64,000 nt of DNA, from assembly GCA_021795965.1 (NCBI GenBank), contig JAJYOU010000002.1:62001-126000 (forward strand), in the 5' to 3' direction. The position numbers and the translations under genes are program-made. Positions 25,646-35,663 of this stretch are shown piece after piece; position 1 is the first letter of the stretch; every line of letters begins with the position of its first letter. This DNA comes from Chloroflexota bacterium (GTDB taxonomy: Bacteria > Chloroflexota > Anaerolineae > Anaerolineales > Villigracilaceae). The notes beneath the pieces are model-generated. The model was not told the origin of the DNA. It saw nothing but the letters and a program-made list of their open reading frames with translations, and made no database searches.

Positions 25646-26511
25646 AAGGGATCATCCTCGCAGGCGGTAAAGGTACCCGGCTGTATCCGATCACGATCGG
25701 TGTCAGCAAACAAATGCTTCCAGTGTATGACAAGCCGATGATCTATTATCCTCTTTCCATGCTCATGCTGGCAGGCATCCGTGAAATTTTAATCATCAGC
25801 ACTCCTGAAGATTTACCCGATTTCCGCCGTCTCCTCGGGGATGGCAAAAAATGGGGTCTGACCTTTGTTTATGCCGAACAACCTGAACCCCGCGGACTCG
25901 CAGAAGCATTCATCATCGGCAGCGATTTTCTCATGGGCGATTGCGCCTGCCTGATCCTGGGCGACAATATTTTCTATGGGCATGGGCTGCCCCAGATCCT
26001 TGAATCTGCGGCTGGCTTGAAGGAAGGTGCCATCGTCTTTGCATACGAAGTACGCGACCCTGAACGCTACGGAGTGGTGGAATTTGATGAAAACGGGATG
26101 GCTGTCAGCCTGGAAGAAAAACCTGAAAAACCAAAATCCAATTATGCCGTCCCGGGGATTTATTTTTACGATGCAAAAGTCACCCAGCTTGCTGCCAGCC
26201 TCAAGCCTTCCAAACGCGGCGAGCTTGAAATTACTGATCTCAACCGGCTTTACATGGAAAGAAAACAGCTCCAGGTCAATGACCTCGGGCGGGGAATCGC
26301 CTGGCTGGATGCAGGTACACACGAATCGCTTTTACAGGCAGCAAATTTTGTCCAGACGGTGGAAGAACGACAGGGGTTGATGATCTCCTCTCCCGAGGAG
26401 ATTGCCTTTCGCCAGGGTTATATTTCCCGGGCTGAGCTGGCTGCCCTGGCAGCCCCGCTCAAAAGCAACAGCTACGGGCAATATCTGCAAAGACTCGCAG
26501 ACAAGGCTTGA
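25642..26511 (+). CDS. rfbA: Glucose-1-phosphate thymidylyltransferase
   Basis: RfbA joins dTTP and glucose 1-phosphate to give dTDP-glucose, the first step to dTDP-rhamnose. The 289-residue protein has the nucleotidyltransferase signature [63 protein letters not shown], and [10 protein letters not shown] with [11 protein letters not shown]. Length is standard. Its ATG overlaps the rfbB stop, and its stop is 2 bp before rfbD, so the block is tightly coupled. Confidence 0.97.
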   Translation: MKGIILAGGKGTRLYPITIGVSKQMLPVYDKPMIYYPLSMLMLAGIREILIISTPEDLPDFRRLLGDGKKWGLTFVYAEQPEPRGLAEAFIIGSDFLMGDCACLILGDNIFYGHGLPQILESAAGLKEGAIVFAYEVRDPERYGVVEFDENGMAVSLEEKPEKPKSNYAVPGIYFYDAKVTQLAASLKPSKRGELEITDLNRLYMERKQLQVNDLGRGIAWLDAGTHESLLQAANFVQTVEERQGLMISSPEEIAFRQGYISRAELAALAAPLKSNSYGQYLQRLADKA

Positions 26512-26513
26512 TC

Positions 26514-27380
26514 ATGAAGATTCTTTTACTGGGAAAAAACGGTCAGCTCGGCTGGGAACTTCAAAGGACGCTTGCACCGCTGGGATCGATCACGCCGCTC
26601 GATTACGAGGATTTGAACCTGGAAAATGTGGATGAGGTGCGCAGCACCATTCGAAAGCTCAAACCCCAGGTCATTGTCAACGCATCCGCCTATACCGCTG
26701 TCGATAAAGCCGAAACCGAGCCGGAAAAAGCCTATGCCATCAATGCCACCATCCCCGGCGTCCTGGCAGAAGAAGCCAAAGCTCTCGATTCGATCCTGAT
26801 CCATTTTTCAACGGATTACGTTTTCGACGGTCGAAAAGGTTCGACTTACACCGAAAAGGATACCCCCAACCCTCTCAATATCTATGGTAAAAGCAAGCTC
26901 GCCGGTGAAAAAGCCATCGAAGCTGTTTCAGCCAAAGCACTGACCTTGCGCACCAGCTGGGTCTACAGCCTGCGCAAAGGCGGATTTGTCAACAAAGTCC
27001 TCGAATGGTCCCGGTCCCAGGAAACCATGCGCATCGTTTCAGACCAGGTCGCCAATCCCACCTGGGCGCGTATGCTGGCACAGGTGACCTCGCTCCTGCT
27101 GGGACGAGGCGGCGCTTACATCGCGGAACGTGCTGGACTGTATCACCTGGCTGGAAACGGTTATACCAGCCGCTACGATTGGACCAAGCAAATCCTGGCT
27201 TTGGATCCTGCCAGGCACGAGCAGCGCGTCAGGAACCTCCTGCCAGCCCTTTCGACAGACTTCCCCACCCCAGCGGAACGACCGCTATTCTCCGCCCTGG
27301 ATAATTCAAAATTCGACGAAGATTTTGGTGTAAAGCTAACCGGTTGGGAATTAGCCCTGGCTCAAGCCATGGATTATTAA
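26514..27380 (+). CDS. rfbD: dTDP-4-dehydrorhamnose reductase
   Basis: RfbD performs the final NADPH-dependent reduction to dTDP-L-rhamnose. The 288-residue protein starts MKILLLGKNGQLGWELQR with the GxxGQLG motif, then VNASAYTAVDKAETEPEKA, HFSTDYVFDGRKGS, the catalytic NIYGKSKLAGEKA, and a RTSWVYS segment. It is the last of rfbC-rfbB-rfbA-rfbD and is followed by a gap of 115 bp. With the RgpF-like domain encoded upstream, it indicates a rhamnose-containing surface glycan. Confidence 0.96.
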   Translation: MKILLLGKNGQLGWELQRTLAPLGSITPLDYEDLNLENVDEVRSTIRKLKPQVIVNASAYTAVDKAETEPEKAYAINATIPGVLAEEAKALDSILIHFSTDYVFDGRKGSTYTEKDTPNPLNIYGKSKLAGEKAIEAVSAKALTLRTSWVYSLRKGGFVNKVLEWSRSQETMRIVSDQVANPTWARMLAQVTSLLLGRGGAYIAERAGLYHLAGNGYTSRYDWTKQILALDPARHEQRVRNLLPALSTDFPTPAERPLFSALDNSKFDEDFGVKLTGWELALAQAMDY

Positions 27381-27495
27381 CTGATGCAATCTCCCTGCCA
27401 ATTATTCCCATTTTATTGTTTGATATTTTTCGTCCCGGCTGCTGTCGCTTCTCCGGGGATGGCCACAATCTCTTCGATCCCATCATGGAGATTGA

Positions 27496-29583
27496 ATGAA
27501 AACTAATTCAACTGCCGGGAAAAGCCCACTTGAAAAAACTTTCATTTTATTAACCATTCTCCTGCTGGCTTTTTTTGTCATTAAATGCGTTTCTGTAACG
27601 CTCACTTATCCTTTTTCCTTTGATGGCGGGATGAATGCCCAGGTGGCGCATAATCTTGCTCATTCCTTGAATTACTCCACCTCTTACGATACCAACATCC
27701 ATTTTGATCCGATCATTCAAACCGGTATTCCGGTCTTACTGCCCGTTGCCATATTCTTTAGAATCTTTGGAGAATCTTTTGCCAGCGGTTTGGCAATCAA
27801 TGCCATTTATTTGATTCTGCTGCTGCTGGCGATCATTTATTACGAGATCGTGGCATTAAAATTTAATATTTATTTTGTCTTTTTGTCTGTTTTACTGTTT
27901 TTCGGAACCCCTTCACTTTTTAACTTCGGCTTCGGGCTGTACGGAGAACTTCCTGCCCTTTTCTTTTTTATGTTGTTTTTGGTGCTTTATCAAAAGTACC
28001 AAACCACGAACAAGAAAAACTTTCTGCTCTTTGCTGGACTTTCATTCGGACTCGGGTATTTAACCAAAACCGTCATACTGATTGCCCTACCCGCAATCGC
28101 TGCTGCTTTTATTTTGGATTTTCTGACCATACCGAATTCTGCTCGCAAAAGAAAAATGCAAGACTTTGCTCTTCTAATTTTGGGCATGCTCCTGCCAATC
28201 CTGCTTTTTGAAACTTACAAATTGTTCTCCCTCGGGTTCCCAGCTTATTCCACCTGGTGGAGCGAGCAGTTTAAATCCATCCTGATGCAAGCCGGCGTGA
28301 AAAAAGGTTATTCAGATACAGATGGGATTCTGATCAAATTTATCACCCATCTCAAATTGCTCTCAGCCAGTCTAATCGTTCATTACTGGATTATCATCGC
28401 CCAACTGGCAGTTTTGGTTGCTGCATTTGCCCTCATTTCCCTGCAGCGCTTGAAGCAGATTTTATCCAGGCAGACAACCCAGCTAAAAAATGATTGGGTT
28501 TTATCCAATGATTTTTACATCCTGCTGGTGACAACCCTTTCCTACTTTGGCTGGTGGCTACTGATCACCCCAACCCTGAAAGCCTTTTATCGCCGCATCA
28601 TTGATGGCACAATCTTGTTTGAAATTTGTTTTATCGCAATTTTATTCCTGTTGTATCAATGGATTCCCACTTTGGTCAACCGCAGCAAAGTCAAAAATCC
28701 CGGGTTTTTGATCAAGGTTTTTTCAGTTTCTTTCTTCCTGTTAATTTTCGCTTCTGCCTCTCTATTTCTCCTAAATTCAAGCAATCATCTTCTATCTTTC
28801 CAGGATACACCCACAAAAACCTCCATCCTGGAAGCCGCAAAAATCATTAAAAAACTTCCTGAAAAAGCGATCCTGGCAGGCTATGGGTGGTGGCAGTCGC
28901 CAAATATTTCATTTGCCTCCGGAAGAAATTTTTCGAATTATTATAAAATATCCACCACTGATTTTCAGAATTCAAAAAAACCCAAGTACCTGGTGGTGGA
29001 AAATTTTAATTTCGATAAAAATAAATCCTTCATAAAAAATATACTTTTTTCGACGGAAAATAAAATAGTTTACTCCAGGAATGATATTTATATTTATCAC
29101 TTAATCAAAAAATATTCACCGCCGAAAATCCATTTTACAACCAGCGAAAAATTGCTCGCATCCTCAAAAAGCTTTGATTTTACAGAAAAATCAACTGAAA
29201 ATAATCCATCCATCAAAAATGTCTATTGGGACAAGGCTGATCCCTATATTGGGAAATGGGCTCAGCCAGAATCGGCATATCTCTTAAAATTTGACCAGGA
29301 AAAATTCCTGAAGGTAAAACTGTTTTTCCCGGACCTGGATAATTATCATAATGACCATCTTGTGGTCAGTATTTTCATCAACAACATGCTTGTCTCCAAC
29401 TACAAGGTGGAAAAACCGGGTTTGCAAATTATTGATGTGCCGCTCGAAAACATTCATGCCGGAACCATCTCGCTGAAACTTGCCCTGAATGCGCATTACG
29501 TTTTGGACGATGATCCGAGGAATCTTGGTTTCTTGATCCAATCCATTAATTTTTCAGAATCCTCCAGTTCGGAGAAAAAATAA
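27496..29583 (+). CDS. Membrane glycosyltransferase-like protein (GT-C type)
   Basis: The 695-residue protein has about ten membrane spans in the first 430 residues, then a C-terminal domain of about 260 residues outside the membrane. The beginning, with YPFSFDGGMNAQVAHNLAHS (acidic residue in the first outer loop) and GLSFGLGYLTKTVIL, resembles ArnT/PMT-type GT-C enzymes that use lipid-linked sugars. The C-terminal part contains a beta-rich stretch (LLKFDQEKFLKVKLFFPD) that may be a carbohydrate-binding module. The gene, particularly its last third, is visibly richer in A/T and Lys/Asn/Phe codons than the rfb genes before it. GGAGATTG precedes the ATG. Confidence 0.7.
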   Translation: MKTNSTAGKSPLEKTFILLTILLLAFFVIKCVSVTLTYPFSFDGGMNAQVAHNLAHSLNYSTSYDTNIHFDPIIQTGIPVLLPVAIFFRIFGESFASGLAINAIYLILLLLAIIYYEIVALKFNIYFVFLSVLLFFGTPSLFNFGFGLYGELPALFFFMLFLVLYQKYQTTNKKNFLLFAGLSFGLGYLTKTVILIALPAIAAAFILDFLTIPNSARKRKMQDFALLILGMLLPILLFETYKLFSLGFPAYSTWWSEQFKSILMQAGVKKGYSDTDGILIKFITHLKLLSASLIVHYWIIIAQLAVLVAAFALISLQRLKQILSRQTTQLKNDWVLSNDFYILLVTTLSYFGWWLLITPTLKAFYRRIIDGTILFEICFIAILFLLYQWIPTLVNRSKVKNPGFLIKVFSVSFFLLIFASASLFLLNSSNHLLSFQDTPTKTSILEAAKIIKKLPEKAILAGYGWWQSPNISFASGRNFSNYYKISTTDFQNSKKPKYLVVENFNFDKNKSFIKNILFSTENKIVYSRNDIYIYHLIKKYSPPKIHFTTSEKLLASSKSFDFTEKSTENNPSIKNVYWDKADPYIGKWAQPESAYLLKFDQEKFLKVKLFFPDLDNYHNDHLVVSIFINNMLVSNYKVEKPGLQIIDVPLENIHAGTISLKLALNAHYVLDDDPRNLGFLIQSINFSESSSSEKK

Positions 29584-29639
29584 ACCCACAAAAAGGTTGA
29601 TTTTCGCTGTTTTTGGGCAACTAATCAGTGTTTTGACTT

Positions 29640-29645
29640 TATAAT
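29640..29645 (+). promoter_or_regulatory. Candidate -10 box before the GT2 gene
   Basis: A perfect TATAAT stands 74 bp before the glycosyltransferase ATG at 29720, in the only sizeable gap of this stretch. The -35 region is poor. Confidence 0.35.
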
Positions 29646-29719
29646 CAATTCAGCATCATTCACACAACACATGACCGGTAAATGATTTTAACCATTCACC
29701 CAAACATCCGACAAATCGA

Positions 29720-30739
29720 ATGACCAAACTCGTAATCCAAATTCCATGTTTCAACGAAGCAGCTTCCATTGCCGGCACCCTCCGCGATCTGCCCAAATCC
29801 ATCCCGGGGATTGATGAAATCAATGTGCTGGTGATTGATGATGGTTCACAGGACAACACTGCGCAGACCGCCCTCGAGAATGGTGCTGACTTTGTCATTC
29901 AGCACCCCGTCAACCGCGGTCTGGCTCGGGCTTTCATCACCGGCATTCAAACCTCGCTCGCGCTGGGTGCCGATATCATCATCAATACGGATGCGGACAA
30001 CCAGTATCCCGGACGCTATATTTCCGAGCTGGTCAGCCCCATCCTGGCAGGCGCTGCGAATATCGTCATCGGCGACCGGCAGGTCAATAAAAACCAGCAT
30101 TTTTCACCTCTCAAGCGCCGGTTGGAAGCCCTGGGCAGCTGGTTGATGCGCAAGGTTTCCGACACCGACGTCCCGGATGCCCCAAGCGGATTTCGCGCCT
30201 ATTCGAGGTTTGCCGCCCTCCGGTTGCAGGTCTATAACCAGTATTCCTACACTCTCGAAACCCTGATCCAGGCTGGACGCGACCGCATGAAATTAACCCA
30301 CCTGCCGATCGAGACCAATCCCACCACCAGACCGTCCCGACTGCATAAGGGCATCTTTAATTTCATCTGGCGCCAAAGCGGCACGATCATTCGTTCCTTT
30401 GTTTTATACCAGCCGCTGAAAACGTTTGCCCTGGTCAGCATCCCCTTCCTGCTTTCGTCCCTCATCCTGATCGGCAGGTTCTTATATTATTATTTGCTGC
30501 ACCAAACTTCTGTCGGTCGTTATGCCCAGTCGGTTTCCATCGGCGGCACGCTCGGCATTTTCGGGATTCTGCTCTTGATGATTGGATTGATCGGCGACGC
30601 AGTCCGCACCAATCGACAGATGATGGAAGAAATCATGATCTACCAGCGGGATAGCCAGCGATTAACCGATCACCATACTGAATTCCAGGGATGCCGCCTG
30701 TTGAAGCGCAGCGACAATGAATCGCTTGATGCAAAATAG
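29720..30739 (+). CDS. Glycosyltransferase family 2, membrane-anchored
   Basis: The 339-residue enzyme has a GT-A domain (residues about 1-225) with VIQIPCFNEAASIAGTLRDL, VLVIDDGSQDNTAQTA, HPVNRGLARAFITGI and the DxD-type metal site INTDADNQYPG, plus the acceptor-side region VPDAPSGFRAYSR. Two membrane spans follow (about 235-260 and 275-300). This layout fits polyprenyl-phosphate sugar transferases of the DPM1/DpgS kind, which could supply lipid-linked sugar for the GT-C enzyme encoded just upstream; that pairing is inference. The start has a weak ribosome binding site. Confidence 0.88.
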   Translation: MTKLVIQIPCFNEAASIAGTLRDLPKSIPGIDEINVLVIDDGSQDNTAQTALENGADFVIQHPVNRGLARAFITGIQTSLALGADIIINTDADNQYPGRYISELVSPILAGAANIVIGDRQVNKNQHFSPLKRRLEALGSWLMRKVSDTDVPDAPSGFRAYSRFAALRLQVYNQYSYTLETLIQAGRDRMKLTHLPIETNPTTRPSRLHKGIFNFIWRQSGTIIRSFVLYQPLKTFALVSIPFLLSSLILIGRFLYYYLLHQTSVGRYAQSVSIGGTLGIFGILLLMIGLIGDAVRTNRQMMEEIMIYQRDSQRLTDHHTEFQGCRLLKRSDNESLDAK

Positions 30740-30814
30740 ATTCCAGAACCCTCTCATTTGCGATTCACCCGCTTTTCAAGACCCTCGACATTCAAAAAAG
30801 CCGGAGCTCGTAAT

Positions 30815-31861
30815 TTGAGAATCTTATTTGTGACTCGCTCCTTTCCACCCGGCATTGGGGGGATGGAAAAATTTGCCTTTGATTTTTTTGAAAATTATCA
30901 CCAGGGAGCTCCCATTGATCTGCTGGCGAACACCCGCGGGAAAAAATACCTGCCCCTGTTTCTCTTGAGAGTCATTTTTACACTCCTTTTTCGTTCCCGC
31001 GATTATGACCTGATCCATATTTATGATGCTGTTTTATCACCGCTGGTCGTGTTGGTCAGGGCGGTCTCCCGCGCAAAAGTGACCTTCACGGTCAACGGAC
31101 TGGATATTGTTTTTTCCAGGTTTGGCTACCAAAAATTTATGCCTTATTTCCTGAAAAAAGCGGACCTGATCATCCCCATCAGCCAGTTTACAGCTGAGCA
31201 GTGCCTGCGGCGCGGAATCCCAGCCGAAAAAATCAGGGTCATCCCGGTCGGGTATGCTTTTAACCCGCCCAACCCGCTTTCAAATTCAAAGAAGCAGGAA
31301 ATCCTGGCGAAGTACAGTTTGCGAACGCCGGGACAAAAAATATTATTAACCGTCGGCAGGCTGGTCAGGCGTAAAGGTCAGGCCTGGTTTATCGAAAATG
31401 TGCTCCCCAGACTGCCCGCCAGCACCCGTTACCTGATTGCCGGGGTTGGACCGGAATTTGAAAACATCAAAAACCTGATCGAGGAAAAAAAATTATCGGA
31501 ACAGGTCACGCTGCTGGGTGCAATCAGCGACAGCGAAAAAAATGAGCTGTATGCGGCTGCTGATCTCTTCATCATGCCCAACATTTCTGTGGAAAATGAC
31601 CAGGAAGGTTTTGGGATTGTTCTGCTGGAAGCGGGAGAGCACCAGCTGCCGGTCATTGCCTCCAACATCGAAGGGATCATGGATGTTGTTTTCGACCAGT
31701 CAACGGGATTTCTCATCCAGGAGCGCGACGCCCAGGGGTTTATCGCTGCCATCGAAAACTGCGCGTTGGACACTGCCAAAATTCCCAAAATCCTCGAAGA
31801 TTCATTTGGCTGGGATAAAGTGATACACTCCTACAAAATGGCTTTTGAAGCTTTGTTTTAA
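30815..31861 (+). CDS. Glycosyltransferase family 4
   Basis: The 348-residue GT-B enzyme opens with LRILFVTRSFPPGIGGMEKF, the usual GT4 N-terminus with the Gly-Gly loop, and carries LLTVGRLVRRKGQAWFIE and the EXnE region NDQEGFGIVLLEAGEHQLPVI. The start is assigned to TTG at 30815 because GGAG lies 7 bp upstream and the protein then begins at the first beta strand; another TTG at 30758 would add 19 unconserved residues. The sugar and acceptor are not predictable. Confidence 0.88.
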   Translation: MRILFVTRSFPPGIGGMEKFAFDFFENYHQGAPIDLLANTRGKKYLPLFLLRVIFTLLFRSRDYDLIHIYDAVLSPLVVLVRAVSRAKVTFTVNGLDIVFSRFGYQKFMPYFLKKADLIIPISQFTAEQCLRRGIPAEKIRVIPVGYAFNPPNPLSNSKKQEILAKYSLRTPGQKILLTVGRLVRRKGQAWFIENVLPRLPASTRYLIAGVGPEFENIKNLIEEKKLSEQVTLLGAISDSEKNELYAAADLFIMPNISVENDQEGFGIVLLEAGEHQLPVIASNIEGIMDVVFDQSTGFLIQERDAQGFIAAIENCALDTAKIPKILEDSFGWDKVIHSYKMAFEALF

Positions 31862-31885
31862 AAAATTGACCCCTTAGGATGCCCC

Positions 31886-32773
31886 ATGATCAATAAAAAC
31901 TCAATCCTGATCACCTCCCTGGGTAGGACCGGTACAGAATTCTTTGCAAAGTTCTTTCAGGATATCCTGCCCGATTGCGTCTCTCTGCATGAACCAGATA
32001 TTTTCGAATTACAGTCCCTCAAAATTCCCAATTACCGTGATCGATTAATAAACGCCGGTATCTGGCGGCTCGTGGTTCTAAAATTATTGGGAAAATGGTC
32101 GCTGGTTAAAATTTCCGATGAGCGTTTCTTCGGGCGGATCGACGGCGAGAAAGCTGCGCAGTTCCTGGTCAAACAGCGGGAATCCTTCATTTCGGAAAGA
32201 CCCGGGAGTATTTATGTTGAATCCAATATTGGGTATTATGGTCTGCTGGATGTAACCCCGCTGGCATTTAAAAATCATAAAGCCGTCCTGATTGTGCGGG
32301 ACGGTCGTGATTGGGTTCGTTCAGCGATCAACTGGGGTGAAATTTACGGCAAGAAAGGGATTCGAAAATATTTTTCCCATACCTGGCCGAGCGCCGAAAA
32401 AGTACCGGGGGATGCGCTTGCCTCCAGCTGGAACCAGGCTTCGGAATTTCAGAAAGCCTGTTGGGCTTGGGCAAACCTGAATGCTTATGCCATTAAGACC
32501 ATGCAGCAAAATCCGGCAGCCCGCATGTATAAATTTGAAGATATTTTCAAAGGTCCAGATCGCTACGATTATTTAAATGACTTGGTAAGATTCACCACCG
32601 CCCTGCCCGGGATCGACCCCGCCAGCCTGAAGAAGACCGACGGCTGGCTTGATCAAAAAATCCATCCGAGTTCGAACCAGTTTCCAGCCTGGCAAGAGTG
32701 GACCGCACAGCAAAAAAATCAATTTGATGAAATCTGCGGTCCCCTTATGAGCAGGTTGAATTATCATTATTAA
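31886..32773 (+). CDS. Sulfotransferase-like protein
   Basis: The 295-residue protein has a PAPS-dependent sulfotransferase pattern: the 5'-phosphosulfate loop ILITSLGRTGTEFFAKFF at the N-terminus and the 3'-phosphate site KAVLIVRDGRDWVRSAINW near residue 135, followed by a Trp-rich helical part (ASSWNQASEFQKACWAWANLN) and YKFEDIF. It is the second separate sulfotransferase-type coding unit in the locus, after the 1331-residue protein. It may sulfate the exported glycan; carbohydrate versus other acceptors cannot be told. It follows the GT4 gene by 24 bp. Confidence 0.78.
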   Translation: MINKNSILITSLGRTGTEFFAKFFQDILPDCVSLHEPDIFELQSLKIPNYRDRLINAGIWRLVVLKLLGKWSLVKISDERFFGRIDGEKAAQFLVKQRESFISERPGSIYVESNIGYYGLLDVTPLAFKNHKAVLIVRDGRDWVRSAINWGEIYGKKGIRKYFSHTWPSAEKVPGDALASSWNQASEFQKACWAWANLNAYAIKTMQQNPAARMYKFEDIFKGPDRYDYLNDLVRFTTALPGIDPASLKKTDGWLDQKIHPSSNQFPAWQEWTAQQKNQFDEICGPLMSRLNYHY

Positions 32774-32802
32774 AAACCTTCCACCCTTCAAATTGGTGAA
32801 TT

Positions 32803-33756
32803 TTGAAAAATAAATTTCTGCGGAATTTTCTATATATCCTGGTCAGCCTCGGCATCCTGGTTGCATTTGCGGTTTACCTCGTGCTTAATTCCGAAAAATA
32901 TCTCAACCTGCTCAATATTTCGAAGGGGGATGTCCTCTCGATGTTCCTCCTTTCGCTCCTCTTCCCGTTAATCAACAGCCTGCAAAACATGTACTTTTAC
33001 CAGGGTTTGGGAGTGAAAAACTTCACCTTTGCCGATAGTTTCCTGATCTCCTCAGCCTCCACCCTGGCAAACCAGCTTCCCATTCCTGGCGGGATCCTTT
33101 CACGGGGTTTTTACTTTAAAAAGAAATTTAATCTTTCCTACACGAAATATACCAGTTCAATATTTGCCCTTTTCTTCTTTTCGGTCGCAGTCAACGGGCT
33201 GGCAGGGCTGGGCGTGCTGACTTACTGGAAATTATTTACTCCCATCCCGGTCAATACCACCCTGGCGCTGGCTTTCTTCCTGATGGTCGCCTCCCTGCTC
33301 GTTTTCTGGATCCCGATGCAGAAGATCAGGCTGCCTCAAAAAATTCAAAATTTGTCCAACCAGGCGATCGAAGGCTGGATGACGATCCGGCAAAGCCCGG
33401 GTTTGATCTGGAAAGTCATCCTGACCCAGCTGGCAATGATTTTTTTTCTCTCCCTGCGTTATTGGATCGCCTTCCGCATGGTCTCACAAGAGGTGACTTT
33501 CGCCCAGGTTTTGCTCTTCGCCAGCGCCTCCATCCTGACCCAGCTGGTGACGATTGCTCCGGGGGGATTGGGTGTGCGTGAAGCAATCGTGGCGGGAGTC
33601 GCCACCGCCCTCGGTTTTGACACCAGCGTCAGTGTCGTTGCGGTCAGCCTTGACCGGCTGGTGATCACGATCGTGATTGTCCTGATGGGCTGGGTCAGTA
33701 CGATCATCCTCGGACGGCAAATTTCCCGCGCTGAAAGTGCCAACCCGGTCCCCTGA
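32803..33756 (+). CDS. Lysylphosphatidylglycerol synthase TM-region (UPF0104/AglD-like) membrane protein
   Basis: The 317-residue protein has about eight membrane spans and family motifs such as NQLPIPGGILSRGFYFKK after the third span, and the C-terminal TIAPGGLGVREAIVAGVATALGF, which matches the PGGLGxREA signature of the UPF0104/LPG-synthase membrane region. No aminoacyl-transferase domain is attached. Such stand-alone proteins often sit in polysaccharide loci and may act as flippases or lipid-linked sugar handlers; this is not established. The start is TTG at 32803. Confidence 0.85.
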   Translation: MKNKFLRNFLYILVSLGILVAFAVYLVLNSEKYLNLLNISKGDVLSMFLLSLLFPLINSLQNMYFYQGLGVKNFTFADSFLISSASTLANQLPIPGGILSRGFYFKKKFNLSYTKYTSSIFALFFFSVAVNGLAGLGVLTYWKLFTPIPVNTTLALAFFLMVASLLVFWIPMQKIRLPQKIQNLSNQAIEGWMTIRQSPGLIWKVILTQLAMIFFLSLRYWIAFRMVSQEVTFAQVLLFASASILTQLVTIAPGGLGVREAIVAGVATALGFDTSVSVVAVSLDRLVITIVIVLMGWVSTIILGRQISRAESANPVP

Positions 33757-33788
33757 CGCCATTCATTTCGCATATATATGGAATCTGC

Positions 33789-35663
33789 ATGAAAAACAAA
33801 GCAAATCCCTCCCTTCGAAAGGTACTGACCTCCTTTCTTTTGGTCTGCATCCTGCTCACTCCCTGGTCCAATGCCAGCGCAGAGTCAGGAATCCCCGGGC
33901 AAGCACAAGGCGGCATCCAAGCCGGATCTGCCCTGGCGCCGCTCATAATCGGGAGCGGAGAAATCATCCCCGGTCAATACATCGTCATCCTCAAAGAAGA
34001 GGTCAAACCCGAACAGCAAAATGCCATTTTGGAAGAAATCATTCAGGCTGGTGCATCAGGGGCTGGCAGCCGGGTTCTTTTTAATTTCCCATCGATCAAA
34101 GGCTTTGCGGCCCGTCTGCCTGAAGAGGCTCTTCTCGCCCTGCGGCAGAACCCACTGGTTGATTCCATTGAGCCTGACCAGATCCTGCAGGTGGAAAACT
34201 CGCTCGACCTGCCCGCTGAGAGCGCCGCCGGGCAAAACTCCCAACCCGCAACCCAATCTTATGCCCCCTGGGGTCTGGACCGGATCGACCAGCACCTCCT
34301 CCCGCTTGATCATACCTATTTTTACCCGGTCACTGGCAGGGGAGTCAATGTTTATGTCCTCGATACTGGCATCCGCACCACTCACATCGAATTTTCTGGC
34401 CGCGCCACGAGGGATTTTGACAGCATCGGTGACGGGCAAAATGGCAATGACTGCAATGGTCATGGCACGCATGTCGCCGGGATTATCGGTGGAAAAACCT
34501 ACGGGGTGGCGAAAGAGGTTAAACTGCACGCAGTCCGCGTGGTGAATTGTTCCGGATACGGCACCTATTCGGAGGTGATCGCCGGGATCGATTGGGTCAC
34601 CACCCACCGCGTCCTGCCGGCGGTCGCCAATATGAGCCTGGGGGGCGGTTTGAGCCCAGCCCTTAATGCAGCGGTCGCCTCCGCCATTGCCGCCGGCATC
34701 ACTTTTGTAGTTTCAGCCGGGAACGAGGACCAGGATGCCTGCAATTTTTCCCCTTCCAGTCTCAGCCAGGCAATCACCATTGGTGCCACTTCAGCGAATG
34801 ATTACAGAGCCTCTTATTCCAACTGGGGTAGCTGTCTCGACCTGTTTGCACCGGGTTCAGAGATCAAATCAGCCTGGAATACGAGCGATACTGCGACGCA
34901 AATCCTGAGCGGAACTTCGATGGCAGCTCCGCACGCGGCGGGAGTCGCCGCGCTCTATCTTCAGGATTATCCCGCAGCCTCAGCCGCCCAGGTCAGCGGT
35001 GTTCTGGTCAATATTTCTTCAAAATATGTCGTTCACGATCCTGCCGGATCTGCAAACCGGCTGGTTTACTCCAACTACTCCCTTCCCACTGTCCCCAGCG
35101 CAGTTTCACCCAACGGGAAAACCTATTCCCAAATCCCCAGGTTTGCCTGGAGCGTCGTCCCTAGGGCTGAAGCCTATCAAATCCATATTTTTGAAAATGG
35201 GCTGCTCAAAGTTTCGTATTACCTGCCCGGTCTCCCCTGCGGAGCGACGCTTTGCACCTACCAGTCAAGCAGGATTTTTAACCTGGGCAATTATTCCTGG
35301 AAGGTCCGGGCAAAAATCAGCGGTGCCTGGAGAAATTTCAGCCCCAGCAAAAGCTTCTCGATCCTGCCTTTGCCAAGCATCCCCACCTCACTCACTCCAG
35401 CAAGTTCGATCTCTGGCGCTTACCCGGTTTTCAGCTGGAAAAAAATTGACGGGGCACTGAAATATCAAGTGCTGCTTATGCAAAATAATACGGTTCTCTA
35501 TGCCAGGGTCATCAGCTCCACCGGCTGCGGCAGCGCTGAGACCTGTCAGCTACAACCCGGGTCTGCACTTTCACCCGGCGCTTATGAATGGATTGTCCGT
35601 GCGTACATCGGGGATTACTGGAGATCCTACAGCCCACCCCTGAGTTTTAGCATCGTGAAGTGA
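33789..35663 (+). CDS. Secreted subtilisin-like serine protease (S8) with two C-terminal Ig/FnIII-like domains
   Basis: The 624-residue preproprotein has a signal peptide (positively charged start, LTSFLLVCILLTPWSNASA), an I9-type propeptide (about residues 55-130, IPGQYIVILKEEV), and an S8 domain with all three catalytic residues: Asp in VYVLDTGIRTTHIEF (about 193), His in CNGHGTHVAGIIGG (about 225) and Ser in LSGTSMAAPHAAGVAAL (about 375). Cys pairs (NDCNGHG, VNCSG, DACNFS) recall proteinase K. Two similar domains follow (about 435-525 and 530-624), each with a FAWSVVPRAEAYQIHIF-type pattern. It interrupts a polysaccharide locus. Confidence 0.93.
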   Translation: MKNKANPSLRKVLTSFLLVCILLTPWSNASAESGIPGQAQGGIQAGSALAPLIIGSGEIIPGQYIVILKEEVKPEQQNAILEEIIQAGASGAGSRVLFNFPSIKGFAARLPEEALLALRQNPLVDSIEPDQILQVENSLDLPAESAAGQNSQPATQSYAPWGLDRIDQHLLPLDHTYFYPVTGRGVNVYVLDTGIRTTHIEFSGRATRDFDSIGDGQNGNDCNGHGTHVAGIIGGKTYGVAKEVKLHAVRVVNCSGYGTYSEVIAGIDWVTTHRVLPAVANMSLGGGLSPALNAAVASAIAAGITFVVSAGNEDQDACNFSPSSLSQAITIGATSANDYRASYSNWGSCLDLFAPGSEIKSAWNTSDTATQILSGTSMAAPHAAGVAALYLQDYPAASAAQVSGVLVNISSKYVVHDPAGSANRLVYSNYSLPTVPSAVSPNGKTYSQIPRFAWSVVPRAEAYQIHIFENGLLKVSYYLPGLPCGATLCTYQSSRIFNLGNYSWKVRAKISGAWRNFSPSKSFSILPLPSIPTSLTPASSISGAYPVFSWKKIDGALKYQVLLMQNNTVLYARVISSTGCGSAETCQLQPGSALSPGAYEWIVRAYIGDYWRSYSPPLSFSIVK

